This document shows, piece after piece, positions 25,574-33,648 of a stretch of DNA of 64,000 nucleotides. Numbering within the stretch: position 1 is the first letter of the stretch; each line of letters begins with the position of its first letter. Source of the stretch: an uncultured Clostridia bacterium (GTDB lineage: Bacteria; Bacillota; Clostridia; Oscillospirales; Ruminococcaceae); contig CAMCPM010000003.1 in NCBI GenBank assembly GCA_945876755.1, positions 100,518-164,517 on the forward strand. The letters run 5' to 3'. Made by a program: the position numbers and the translations under genes. The notes beneath the pieces were generated by a model that saw only the letters and a program-made list of their open reading frames with translations, ran no database searches and had not been told where the DNA came from.

Positions 25574-26014
25574 TTATGTGTCGATTCTTATCATTTCCGT
25601 AATCATCTTGTTACGGTACACCAAATCGTCACGGGTCGTAAATCCAAGACTTTCCCAAAAGGCATTACCGAGAGAGTTCTTCTCAAAAACCACCAGCGCA
25701 GCCTTACATATTCCCTCACGTTCAAGCGCACTGAGAGCGCTTTCAACAAGCTCTGAGGCAATTCCCTGTTTTCTGTAATCGGGAAGAACCGCCGTATGAT
25801 AAATGTAACCTCTCCTGCCGTCGTTTCCGCATATTATCACGCCGACAATTTTTCCGTCAGTTTCAGCAACAAAGCAGGTTTCGGGATTCCTGCGCAAAAA
25901 TTTTTCTATTCCGTCACGACTGTCGTCAATATTGTTCAGACCCATTCCCGGCGTGTTTATCCATAAATCATAAACGCTGTCATAGTCAACAATTATCATT
26001 TTTCTTATATTCAT
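25574..26014 (-). CDS. GNAT family N-acetyltransferase
   Basis: A 146-residue acetyltransferase with the acetyl-CoA site LPDYRKQGIASELVESAL (about residues 75-95) and FWESLGF near the end. It overlaps the NUDIX gene by one base (TAATG) and leads straight into fucU. Whether it has any part in fucose use is unclear. Confidence 0.85.
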   Translation of the reverse strand: MNIRKMIIVDYDSVYDLWINTPGMGLNNIDDSRDGIEKFLRRNPETCFVAETDGKIVGVIICGNDGRRGYIYHTAVLPDYRKQGIASELVESALSALEREGICKAALVVFEKNSLGNAFWESLGFTTRDDLVYRNKMITEMIRIDT

Positions 26015-26430
26015 TATGTCACCTCAATTACCTTATTGAAAAGAAACGGCTGTATCTGCGAATATGTAAGGCTTTCGGGTACACCTTCAAAAAGCTCCGT
26101 GCGCTCGATTTCGCTGTGAAGTTCATTTTCCATCTCGTAAACCTCCGCATAAAACAACATACCAAAGGTTTCCTCGCCGTCCTTTTCAACTGCATAAACA
26201 CACACGGGCGAAAGGTCGTATTTTACTGCTCCTGTCTCCTCATAAAGCTCACGTCTTGCAGTATCGGAAATATTTTCGCCGTTTTCGCGGTGTCCGCCGG
26301 GAATTTCGTATGTGTCGCGTTCCTTGTGTTTGCACCATATCCATCTTCCGTTATATTTTGAAGCTATAACAGCAAATTTCAGCTTTTCATCGGAAACGCT
26401 TTCATAAAAGTTTACCTTTATGTTATTCAT
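26014..26430 (-). CDS. NUDIX hydrolase
   Basis: A 138-residue pyrophosphohydrolase with a complete NUDIX box, GHRENGENISDTARRELYEETG (within residues 45-67; Gx5Ex7REUxEExGU). Substrates in this family are nucleoside diphosphates linked to other groups; no specificity is visible. It begins the unit NUDIX-GNAT-fucU-fucK-fucI and is separated from fucO by terminator-like hairpins, so it probably has its own promoter. Confidence 0.88.
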   Translation of the reverse strand: MNNIKVNFYESVSDEKLKFAVIASKYNGRWIWCKHKERDTYEIPGGHRENGENISDTARRELYEETGAVKYDLSPVCVYAVEKDGEETFGMLFYAEVYEMENELHSEIERTELFEGVPESLTYSQIQPFLFNKVIEVT

Positions 26431-26474
26431 TTCAGTTTCTCCAAAATTTCAATTATCTTACAAAATTCACCCTC

Positions 26475-26575
26475 GGAAACAGCGGCGGAACCGCCGTTTC
26501 CCAAAATAAATTTTAAGCAGAATTTCCGCAGTAATAATACTAAGGAAACATAGCATAAAACCACAGAAATTCTGC
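26475..26575. terminator. Two hairpins after fucO
   Basis: Read on the - strand, GCAGAATTTC/GAAATTCTGC (26517-26526 with 26566-26575) comes first. A stronger GGAAAC-GCGG/CCGC-GTTTCC hairpin (26475-26501) follows. T runs are weak, so this may be a processing or partial termination signal. Confidence 0.5.
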
Positions 26576-26596
26576 TTGCTTGTTACATATTAAAAA

Positions 26597-27745
26597 TTAC
26601 ATAAGAGACTTGTAAAGCTCTGTGATCTCCTCAACGGAAGTATCTCTCGGGTTGCCGGGACGGCAAGCGTCGTCATATGCGGACTGAGCAAGGAACGGAA
26701 TGTCCTCGGGTTTAACGATAGCCTTCAGGTCGGCAGGAATTCCAACGTCCTGTGAAAGCTGCTTAACAGCGTCGATAGCTGCTTTTCTGTACTCCTCCTG
26801 AGACATTTCGTCAACGCCCTTGACACCCATTGCACGAGCAATTTCGCGGTACTTCTCACCTGTTGCGGGAGCGTTGTACTCCATAACTGTAGGAAGAATT
26901 ATCGCATTTGCAACACCGTGGGGAGTATCATACAGCGCACCGAGGGGGTGAGCCATTGAGTGAACGATACCAAGTCCGACGTTGGAGAAGCCCATGCCTG
27001 CAACGTACTGACCGAGAGCCATATCGGTTCTGCCTTCCTTAGTGTTTGCAACTGCGCCGCGAAGGCTTCTTGCAATAATTTCAATAGCCTTGAGATGGAA
27101 CATATCGGAAAGCTCCCAAGCGCCCTTTGTTATGTAGCCCTCGATTGCGTGTGTGAGAGCGTCCATGCCTGTTGCAGCAGTAAGTCCCTTAGGCATAGTC
27201 TCCATCATTTCAGGGTCAACGAATGCAACTACGGGAATATCGTGTGGGTCAACGCAAACCATTTTTCTGTTCTTCTCAGCGTCGGTAATTACATAGTTGA
27301 TCGTTACCTCAGCGGCAGTACCTGCTGTTGTCGGTACTGCAAAAATTGGTACGCACTTGTTCTTTGTGTCTGCAACGCCTTCAAGACTTCTTACATCGGC
27401 AAACTCTGGATTGTTGATGATAATACCGATTGCCTTTGCGGTATCCATTGAAGAACCGCCGCCGATTGCTACAATGTAGTCTGCGGCAGCAGCCTTGAAT
27501 GCAGCAACGCCCGACTGAACGTTCTCAATTGTGGGGTTGGGCTTGATCTCGGAATAGATATCGTATGCAAGTCCTGCACCATCGAGAATGTCAGTAACCT
27601 TTTTGGTCACGCCGAACTTGATGAGGTCCGGGTCTGAACATACGAGAGCTTTCTTGAAGCCTCTGCCCTTAGCCTCATCGGCAATAGCGGCAATAGCGCC
27701 TGCGCCGTGGTAGGATGTTTCGTTGAGGATAAATCTGTTTGCCAT
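26597..27745 (-). CDS. fucO: Lactaldehyde reductase (iron alcohol dehydrogenase family)
   Basis: A 382-residue group III alcohol dehydrogenase that reduces L-lactaldehyde from fuculose-1-phosphate cleavage to (S)-1,2-propanediol with NADH. The start MANRFILNETSYHGAGAI and the nucleotide site GGGSSMDTAKAIGI match FucO, as do the metal-binding His segments (HAIEGY; GIVHSMAHPLGALYDTPHG). It lies 133 bases after fucA. Confidence 0.93.
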   Translation of the reverse strand: MANRFILNETSYHGAGAIAAIADEAKGRGFKKALVCSDPDLIKFGVTKKVTDILDGAGLAYDIYSEIKPNPTIENVQSGVAAFKAAAADYIVAIGGGSSMDTAKAIGIIINNPEFADVRSLEGVADTKNKCVPIFAVPTTAGTAAEVTINYVITDAEKNRKMVCVDPHDIPVVAFVDPEMMETMPKGLTAATGMDALTHAIEGYITKGAWELSDMFHLKAIEIIARSLRGAVANTKEGRTDMALGQYVAGMGFSNVGLGIVHSMAHPLGALYDTPHGVANAIILPTVMEYNAPATGEKYREIARAMGVKGVDEMSQEEYRKAAIDAVKQLSQDVGIPADLKAIVKPEDIPFLAQSAYDDACRPGNPRDTSVEEITELYKSLM

Positions 27746-27779
27746 AGTTAATGCACTCCTTTATTTTTATAGTTTGGAT

Positions 27780-27866
27780 TTTGGAGAATAAAGTGTATAG
27801 TTATTTTCAACTGTTCCATTAGCGTCTTTGTTTCAGTGTAAATAACTACTCGCTCAACTCTCCAAA
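27780..27866 (-). other. Nested inverted repeats in the fucA-fucO gap
   Basis: An outer 8-bp stem TTTGGAGA/TCTCCAAA (27780-27787 with 27859-27866) encloses an inner 8-bp stem AGTTATTT/AAATAACT (27799-27806 with 27840-27847). The two 11-base internal segments are symmetric. No T run follows, so it looks like an RNA structure rather than a terminator. Confidence 0.5.
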
Positions 27867-27878
27867 CTCCTAATTTCT

Positions 27879-28568
27879 TTACTTGTCCCCGTATGGATAC
27901 TTCTTATATCCAGGATGCTTGCCGGTAACGCCGTACTGAGCACGCATATTGCAAAGCCTGTCAATGTTCTCACGGGAAATTTCCCTTTCGCCGCCGAGAA
28001 GATGCGCCGTAAGGCTGATTTTAGCCCACAGTTCAAGAGTTTCCATGCGGTAGTATGCGGTAATAATATCAGAACCTACGGTCAGCGCACCATGGTTCTG
28101 AAGCAGCATAACATCATGCTCTTTCAGATACGGCGTGATAGCTTCCGGTACTTCATATGTAGACGGTGTTCCGTAAGGTGTAACGGGAACCGAACCAACA
28201 GCGATTACCGCTTCGATCATTGTGTAACCGTCCAATGCCTTGTTTGCTACAGCATATCCTGTTGCCGTTGGAGGGTGAGCGTGAACTACTGCGCCCACAT
28301 CATCTCGCTCTTCATAGCAGCGCAGATGCATTTTGATTTCCGAGGACGGTCTGTAACCGTCGAGAGCTTCGATAACCTCGCCCTTGGCGTTGATTTTCAC
28401 GATTTTTTCCGGAGTAATAAAGCTTTTGCTTATTCCCGTGGGGGTGGCGAGGAAATTGCCGTCCTCAAGGCGAACGGAAACATTTCCGTCATTTGCGGCA
28501 ACCCAGCCAAGCTGCCACATTTTATGGCAGACGTCACACATCTGCTCTTTGATCTCAATTTCGTTCAT
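27879..28568 (-). CDS. fucA: L-fuculose-1-phosphate aldolase
   Basis: A 229-residue class II aldolase that splits L-fuculose-1-phosphate into dihydroxyacetone phosphate and L-lactaldehyde. Visible features are the substrate-binding WVAANDGNVSVRL and TPTGISKSF segments, the zinc ligands in HAHPPTATGYA and the later LLQNHGALTVG. ATG 28568 is used because GGAGG (28574-28578) fits it; the ATG at 28580 overlaps that site. First gene of the fucose cluster. Confidence 0.93.
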   Translation of the reverse strand: MNEIEIKEQMCDVCHKMWQLGWVAANDGNVSVRLEDGNFLATPTGISKSFITPEKIVKINAKGEVIEALDGYRPSSEIKMHLRCYEERDDVGAVVHAHPPTATGYAVANKALDGYTMIEAVIAVGSVPVTPYGTPSTYEVPEAITPYLKEHDVMLLQNHGALTVGSDIITAYYRMETLELWAKISLTAHLLGGEREISRENIDRLCNMRAQYGVTGKHPGYKKYPYGDK

Positions 28569-28697
28569 AACGACCTCCATTGTAAAACTCCAATATGGAA
28601 ATATACATATAAATGTTTACACAAGCATATTTATGTTTATATTATACAATATAGTTTTAAAAAAGTCTACAAATTTATGTAAATTACCATAAAAATA

Positions 28698-28739
28698 ATT
28701 CCTAACCTTTTTGTACATTTTAGACAAAAGGTTAGGAAT
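28698..28739. terminator. Terminator of the AraC-type gene
   Basis: A perfect 14-bp stem ATTCCTAACCTTTT/AAAAGGTTAGGAAT between the regulator gene and fucA. Confidence 0.8.
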
Positions 28740-28757
28740 ATATTTTAAAAAACTATA

Positions 28758-29588
28758 TTAAATCTTTTCAACGGGCACCCATATCTCGCTGTAACTGTCC
28801 TCGGGGTTTTCGCAGGGCGGAGTGTACATTTCAATATTGTAGTTGCCCGAAAGCTTGTATTCCTTGCAGTTCGGGAGCCACTCACTCCAAATCTTTGTGT
28901 TCACGTCCTGCAAAGTCTTGAGTTTGCACGGGAACACCGCCCATGTTCCTGCGGGTATTACCTTTGTAACATAACCTTCGGGCACTTCATTACACGGATC
29001 ATAGTTATCTGCAATAAGGTACTCGAAATTCTTTCCGTCGCTGTCAAAGCAAACGCCGTACATACCGCATACTATCTTGCTTCCGCCGTCCTGCATATGT
29101 TCCTGCCAGAACTTTGGTATCTCAGTATAGGAAGTGTCTGCATTGAACTTTCTCGACCTGCCCATTACCGTAAATGCCGCTTTTTCAACAATTTTGTACT
29201 CTGTCATAGTACCGCCCTCCAATGTAAGCTTGATTCTTAAAGGCGCAAAAGATTTCAGATTTACGCCCTTTTCTTTTGCAGCCGAGGGAGAGATTCCGTG
29301 AAATTTTGTGAACGCCCTTGCAAAGCTGTCAGGTGAATCATAACCATACTTCACCGCAATGTCAATTACTTTTGCGTTATCTACGGAAAGCTCCTGCGCC
29401 GCAAGAGTAAGCCTGCGGCTGCGGATATATTCGCCCACAGTAAATCCGCACAGCACACTGAAAATTCTCTGAAAATGAAAGGTCGAAACATACGCCTTTG
29501 CAGCAATGTCCTCGATATTAAGTTCATCAGTAAGATTATCCTCAATATACTGCACCGCATTCTGAATACCCTCTGCCCAGCCGTTCAT
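28758..29588 (-). CDS. AraC-family regulator with GyrI-like ligand domain
   Basis: A 276-residue regulator. Two helix-turn-helix motifs take up the first ~105 residues (LNIEDIAAKAYVSTFHFQRIF; VIDIAVKYGYDSPDSFARAF). A GyrI/SOUL-type small-molecule-binding domain follows (about 125-276, ending PCENPEDSYSEIWVPVEK). Such proteins usually respond to drugs or other amphipathic compounds. It lies upstream of fucA but a strong terminator separates them, and the ligand domain is not a sugar domain, so control of the fucose genes is doubtful. Confidence 0.9.
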   Translation of the reverse strand: MNGWAEGIQNAVQYIEDNLTDELNIEDIAAKAYVSTFHFQRIFSVLCGFTVGEYIRSRRLTLAAQELSVDNAKVIDIAVKYGYDSPDSFARAFTKFHGISPSAAKEKGVNLKSFAPLRIKLTLEGGTMTEYKIVEKAAFTVMGRSRKFNADTSYTEIPKFWQEHMQDGGSKIVCGMYGVCFDSDGKNFEYLIADNYDPCNEVPEGYVTKVIPAGTWAVFPCKLKTLQDVNTKIWSEWLPNCKEYKLSGNYNIEMYTPPCENPEDSYSEIWVPVEKI

Positions 29589-29661
29589 TTTAACACGTCC
29601 TTTCCCTCTGCTGTATTCATTATATCAGCATAACTGAAGTACTTCCCGACATTTTGTGCTT

Positions 29662-30405
29662 TTAATTGCAGTATACTTTGATTGCCCTTGACATAAAATC
29701 GGCAGTACCTTCTCCATGTTTATCGATGTTTTCCCTGAAACGTTCATCAGCGGTATACATTTCGCCCAAGCCTGCAAGTATCTCCTTTGTGCAGTTGTAG
29801 TAATTACTGGTGATGCAGTCCTGCCACTTCTTCACAGTTTCCTGCACATCGCTGTCGGAAGGCTTTGCGCCGTTTTTCATGAGGTCTGCAAATTCGGAAA
29901 TAATACCGTTCATTTCGTTATTCACCTCGTTCCACTTTTCTTTTGAATAGTTCGAGGTCTTTTCCTTACTTTCCTTGTAAGCGTCGGTATTTCCCCATTT
30001 TCCCTTTGCTTCGCGTGCGTATTTCTCACGCGCTGCCTCAAATTCGCTGTTGTCAAATACGTTCATATTCATAGTATAATCTCCTTTCGCCGCGCTGTCA
30101 AGAGCCGCAATAAGCCGTTCAAGACGTTCCTTTTTCAGAATGAGCAGCCTTTTTTGCTCGATCAGCGCCTTTTGCTTGTCATAATTTTCAGAGGAAAGAA
30201 TTTCAGCAATACTTTTCAAAGAGAAATCAAGCTCACGGTAAAACATTATCTCCTGCATACGTTCAAGAGAATGTTCATCGTAAAAACGGTAGCCGTTCTG
30301 TTCGTCAACATAGGACGGCTTAAGCAGCCCGATCTCATCGTAATAATGCATTGTGCGCACACTTACACCTGTAAGCACTGCAAATTCCTTAATGTGCATT
30401 TTCAT
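29662..30405 (-). CDS. MerR-family regulator, TipA type
   Basis: A 247-residue protein. A MerR winged helix (residues 1-70: IKEFAVLTGVSVRTMHYYDEIGLL) is joined by a long helix to a TipAS ligand domain (about 110-247), which in TipA binds thiopeptide antibiotics. Its own promoter has the 19-bp spacer that MerR proteins need, so it is probably autoregulated. No partner drug-resistance gene is clear, though the neighbouring GNAT and methyltransferase-TetR genes could be. Confidence 0.9.
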   Translation of the reverse strand: MKMHIKEFAVLTGVSVRTMHYYDEIGLLKPSYVDEQNGYRFYDEHSLERMQEIMFYRELDFSLKSIAEILSSENYDKQKALIEQKRLLILKKERLERLIAALDSAAKGDYTMNMNVFDNSEFEAAREKYAREAKGKWGNTDAYKESKEKTSNYSKEKWNEVNNEMNGIISEFADLMKNGAKPSDSDVQETVKKWQDCITSNYYNCTKEILAGLGEMYTADERFRENIDKHGEGTADFMSRAIKVYCN

Positions 30406-30424
30406 TATCTCGCCTCCGATTATG

Positions 30425-30455
30425 AGTATATACTATGACGTAACGTGAATGTCAA
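30425..30455 (-). promoter_or_regulatory. MerR-type promoter with 19-bp spacer
   Basis: On the - strand TTGACA (30455-30450), 19 bases, then TATACT (30430-30425). The over-long spacer is diagnostic of MerR-controlled promoters, which are twisted into shape by the activator. An ACGTtACGT motif lies in the spacer. Confidence 0.7.
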
Positions 30456-30472
30456 TACCTTTTTGAAATTTT

Positions 30473-31078
30473 TTATAAATCGCCTTCTCGCGGTTCTCTT
30501 TTGCTTTTCGGCGGAAAAAGCTTCTCAAATTCTTCAAGCTCGGTATCCGATACATTGTACTTGCTGTCAAAATCGTACACGCCCGAATGTGCTGAAAGGA
30601 AGCCCTTTTCAAGTTCCAGTACCATAAAGAAGGGCGCTTCGTCCTCAAGAGGAACACCCGAAAGGTGTACATCAAAGCTGCTTGCAGAAACAAACCCGAA
30701 TTTGCTGTAATAATCGTAGTCGCCCGTTATCATTACCGCCTTGAAGCCCATTTCCTTTGCCATTTTCAGCGACTCGTTTATAAGCTTGCTTCCAATACCC
30801 TTTTTCTGCATTTCGGGCAGAACAGAAACGGGTCCGAAGCCTATTATATCATCGCACATCACACCGTCGCGATACATTTTCGCATAAACGATATTTCCTA
30901 TAAGTTTTCCGTTTTCCTCCGCAACAAGGTCAAGCTCCTTTATAAATGCCGCGGAGCTTCGCAGGTCATGCAGGACAAGATGCTCGCTGCAGCCGGGGCG
31001 GTAAACGTCCCAGAAAGCTTCTCTTGTGAGATTTTCATTTTCAAAATAGTCCTTTTCGGTTTCGGGTCTTATATTCAT
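30473..31078 (-). CDS. GNAT family N-acetyltransferase (YhbS type)
   Basis: A 201-residue acetyltransferase with the YhbS/COG3153 pattern (FGPVSVLPEMQKKGIGSKLIN; MITGDYDYYSKFGF). It overlaps the methyltransferase-TetR gene by an ATGA, so the two are translationally coupled and belong to the same operon. Substrate unknown. Confidence 0.87.
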   Translation of the reverse strand: MNIRPETEKDYFENENLTREAFWDVYRPGCSEHLVLHDLRSSAAFIKELDLVAEENGKLIGNIVYAKMYRDGVMCDDIIGFGPVSVLPEMQKKGIGSKLINESLKMAKEMGFKAVMITGDYDYYSKFGFVSASSFDVHLSGVPLEDEAPFFMVLELEKGFLSAHSGVYDFDSKYNVSDTELEEFEKLFPPKSKREPREGDL

Positions 31079-32574
31079 TTTAATTCCTCCATTCTGAAAT
31101 TATTTATGTGTTTTTCCAACAGCTTGTAAATCTCGTCCTTGTCCTCTGCGGAATCGTACATATTCATAAGCATAAAGACTGGCGCATAAAATTCCAGCGC
31201 CTTTTGCTTTGGATCTTTACATCCCATTTCACGAAGCAGATCCTCAGTATAGGAAAGAGGTCCGTCTGACAAATACTGCCCGTATAGCTTTGCCATTTCG
31301 GCGCTGCGGTACTGCTCCAAAGTCAGCATTTTTCGGAAAGACGAAGCGAATGCGTCTTCTGTCCAATATCGGAACATTGACATGGTAAAACGCTTCAAAT
31401 CTTCAAGCTTCACATTTTTATAGCTGTCGGGAGACTTTTCATAGCTGTTTTCGGGAAGAAAATTTTCTACCGCCTTTGACCTGTCATTTTCCTCCATACG
31501 CTTCAGTATACTGTCAAAAATATCCTGCTTGTTTTTGTAATGCTTATAAAGCGCAGCCTGTGTTATACCCAACTCACCGGAAATATCCCGTACTGAAACC
31601 GAATCGTAGCCGCGGCGCGCAAAAAGCCTCAGCGAGGTTTGCAATATTTTCTCCTTTGTATTTATCCTTTCTGCACCCTTTAAAACCGCTGTTACATAGT
31701 TTATATACTCAAATGCGGTCATATCCGACTCGTTCAGATACCGAAAATCAATGTCATCGGGAGTGAGTTCCTCATACACAAGGAAATTACAGTCCTCCAG
31801 CAGCTTTGCAAGATACAGGCTGTCGCAGCAGAATTTCATTTGTTCGCCCCCTGCCGACGCCATTGCAAGCATATTTTTCACCCGTTGGATATCACTGCGG
31901 AAAAGTTCGCTGTCGGCGTAATCAAATACAATTGTGCTGCCCTCGGCGGCAAAGGAAGATATCTCCGAAAGTGTTTTTCGAACCTGCTCATCGGTAAGAT
32001 AATAGCTTACTCCAAGCCAGCTGAAAAACGTCTTTTTAGTTACGTCAAAGCCGCTTGAAATCAGCTTTTCTTTCAGACTGTCTTTTATGAAATCCACGGG
32101 GACAAAATGCAAATTATGCGGTATTTTCAAGTCTGCACGCGAAAGGCGTTCACGCTTATCCGCCTGCGTCAAATGGTGGTCGGCTTCAAACACGGTCAGC
32201 TTTTTCATCAGTTCTGACTCACGCCATGCGAATGTATCATACCCTGCCCCTAAGATCACATACTGTTTTGTACCTGTCATAACTTCATTTTTCAGGCGCT
32301 CCTCGCAGTATTTTGCACGGGTAACAGGCGTAGGTGCAAGCTGCGTATTTACAATAAAATCAAGCAGCTTGGCATTGTCAACCGTTTTCTCTTTCAGCTT
32401 TGGAGCAAAAAAATCCGCACCGCTGACAATATAGCTTTTCATCTGTTCATATTCCGCTTCCGTAAACATTTTTTTGGCAATTTTGTCATTAAACACGGGA
32501 TTTTCCTCAGTTTCCGCATGATATGCACGGACAAATGCCGACATCAGCGCAGTAATACTTGCTTTCTGTTCCAT
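31075..32574 (-). CDS. Fusion: LCMT/PPM1-type methyltransferase with TetR regulator
   Basis: A 499-residue two-part protein. Residues 1 to about 300 are a class I AdoMet methyltransferase of the leucine carboxyl methyltransferase-like family (AdoMet motif YVILGAGYDTFAWRE; TFFSWLGVSYYLTDEQV). From about residue 303 follows a full TetR regulator (TKEKILQTSLRLFARRGYDSVSVRDI...QAALYKHYKNKQDIF) with its ligand-binding helices. No stop or frameshift lies between them. AAGGAGGCAGTT precedes the ATG. A paired TetR-like operator stands at the head of the operon, so self-control is likely. Confidence 0.9.
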   Translation of the reverse strand: MEQKASITALMSAFVRAYHAETEENPVFNDKIAKKMFTEAEYEQMKSYIVSGADFFAPKLKEKTVDNAKLLDFIVNTQLAPTPVTRAKYCEERLKNEVMTGTKQYVILGAGYDTFAWRESELMKKLTVFEADHHLTQADKRERLSRADLKIPHNLHFVPVDFIKDSLKEKLISSGFDVTKKTFFSWLGVSYYLTDEQVRKTLSEISSFAAEGSTIVFDYADSELFRSDIQRVKNMLAMASAGGEQMKFCCDSLYLAKLLEDCNFLVYEELTPDDIDFRYLNESDMTAFEYINYVTAVLKGAERINTKEKILQTSLRLFARRGYDSVSVRDISGELGITQAALYKHYKNKQDIFDSILKRMEENDRSKAVENFLPENSYEKSPDSYKNVKLEDLKRFTMSMFRYWTEDAFASSFRKMLTLEQYRSAEMAKLYGQYLSDGPLSYTEDLLREMGCKDPKQKALEFYAPVFMLMNMYDSAEDKDEIYKLLEKHINNFRMEELK

Positions 32575-32592
32575 AACTGCCTCCTTATCAAA

Positions 32593-33021
32593 TTACTTCT
32601 TAAATGAACCGTCTCCGCCCATAAGCATTGTCAATTCTTCGATACGTTCAAGCGGAAACGGCGGTTCTTCCAACGGTTTCATGGCTATAGACATCAGCTT
32701 CATCGGATTGTCGTCTGCGGCGCTTCTGTTGGAACATATCTTTCCGCAGCGCCTGCATCTGTGAATTATCGCCCACTCGCCGCCTTTTCGCACCCACACT
32801 CCGATTGGCTCCATAATTCCTCCACATTCCGATTCACGGTCTCCGGGCTCCTCGTCAACATGAAGGCTGCAAAGGCAATTGGGGCAATGGTTCCGATGGT
32901 CGCTTCCTGCCCCCGCTGATACTACCAAACGTCCGCACACTTTGCATATAAAGCTGTCGTTGCAGGCGTGATTTTTATAATATCCTTTTTCGTACTTAGC
33001 GCGCTTATTTTCTCTGTTCAT
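32593..33021 (-). CDS. RNHCP-domain zinc protein
   Basis: A 142-residue protein named by its central motif RNHCPNCLCSLHVD. Two further Cys-x2-Cys pairs (FICKVCGR; CRRCGKIC) suggest bound zinc. Members are small cytoplasmic proteins of unknown role. ATG 33021 has GGAGG at the right distance and overlaps the stop of an upstream 30-codon frame (TTATGA). It is read with the methyltransferase-TetR gene 18 bases downstream. Confidence 0.85.
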   Translation of the reverse strand: MNRENKRAKYEKGYYKNHACNDSFICKVCGRLVVSAGAGSDHRNHCPNCLCSLHVDEEPGDRESECGGIMEPIGVWVRKGGEWAIIHRCRRCGKICSNRSAADDNPMKLMSIAMKPLEEPPFPLERIEELTMLMGGDGSFKK

Positions 33022-33110
33022 AATATCCTCCAATAGCATTTTTCTCTTCTCGAATGATATACACATACAAGAGCCGACATAAGCGTATTAATATTTACTT
33101 TCTGTTTCAT
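33018..33110 (-). pseudogene. 30-codon leader frame, relic of the methyltransferase start
   Basis: ATG 33110 has the same GGAGGCAGTT ribosome site as the methyltransferase-TetR gene. The first 19 residues (MKQKVNINTLMSALVCVYH) align with that protein's start (MEQKASITALMSAFVRAYH), with 10 of 19 identical. The frame ends in a TGA that overlaps the RNHCP start. It appears to be the left-over 5' end of a duplicated gene that now acts, or could act, as a translated leader. Confidence 0.7.
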
Positions 33111-33126
33111 AACTGCCTCCTCATAA

Positions 33127-33178
33127 GGTTAACATCTGTTTACCCAGCATTATCTATTATAGTAAACAAATGTTAACC
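33127..33178. promoter_or_regulatory. Paired TetR-like operator
   Basis: GGTTAACATCTGTTTAC (33127-33143) and GTAAACAAATGTTAACC (33162-33178) form a 17-bp inverted repeat with one mismatch. Each arm is itself near-palindromic (GTTAACA-x2-TGTTTAC), as expected for two TetR dimers. It is placed upstream of the leader frame and RNHCP gene. Confidence 0.75.
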
Positions 33179-33198
33179 TGTCAAGTGCTTTTACAAAA

Positions 33199-33241
33199 AA
33201 ATTACCGTATAAGCGCTAAATCAACGCTTATACGGTAATTT
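33199..33241. terminator. Terminator of the bioY-DUF1284 unit
   Basis: A perfect 17-bp stem AAATTACCGTATAAGCG/CGCTTATACGGTAATTT with nine-base loop, directly after the stop codon on the - strand, followed by a T run. Confidence 0.9.
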
Positions 33242-33243
33242 AT

Positions 33244-33648
33244 TCATAGTTTTTTGCAGAATTCGTACCATGAGCAGTCCCCGCAGACATCGGAAAGCTT
33301 ATTCTTTGAAATGATTTCCTTTCGCACAGCATTTTTAAAATCCTGCCATTTAATACAGCTGCCGTCGGAAAGTCCGCATTTTTCCAATACAGCACGGTCA
33401 TATCCGTTAACCTTTTCGGACGTTTCACATATTCCGTTCGAATTATGAGGACAATTAATGCATATCACGTCTGCGCCGACTGTCAGCCTGACTTCGGGGT
33501 TTTCCGATTCGAGAGCAGCTATTATCTCAGCCATACTTTCGGCAAATTTCTCGCTGTAGCCCATTCCGCGGAAAAACTCAGTACAAAGCCCGTGATGCGG
33601 ACGGATTTCCAATATCTGCTCATGCAGCTTTTGCTTCAGGCTTGACAT
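33244..33648 (-). CDS. DUF1284 cysteine-rich protein
   Basis: A 134-residue protein with the DUF1284 signature LEIRPHHGLCTEFFRGMGYSEKF and further cysteines in ICINCPHN, GICET and CGDCSWYEFC. The Cys pattern suggests an Fe-S cluster or zinc. It overlaps the end of bioY by 29 bases in another frame and shares its promoter. The ATG at 33648 has AAGGAGA upstream. The pairing with bioY might mean a role in biotin supply, but that is only context. Confidence 0.8.
   Translation of the reverse strand: MSSLKQKLHEQILEIRPHHGLCTEFFRGMGYSEKFAESMAEIIAALESENPEVRLTVGADVICINCPHNSNGICETSEKVNGYDRAVLEKCGLSDGSCIKWQDFKNAVRKEIISKNKLSDVCGDCSWYEFCKKL

Noticed and set aside
25071..25778. A 235-codon frame on the + strand across fucU
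   Set aside because: It is antisense to fucK, fucU and the acetyltransferase gene, which have clear families and linked starts.
28698..28739. Operator for fucose genes
   Set aside because: The perfect stem with T/A runs at the end of the AraC-type gene is better explained as its terminator.
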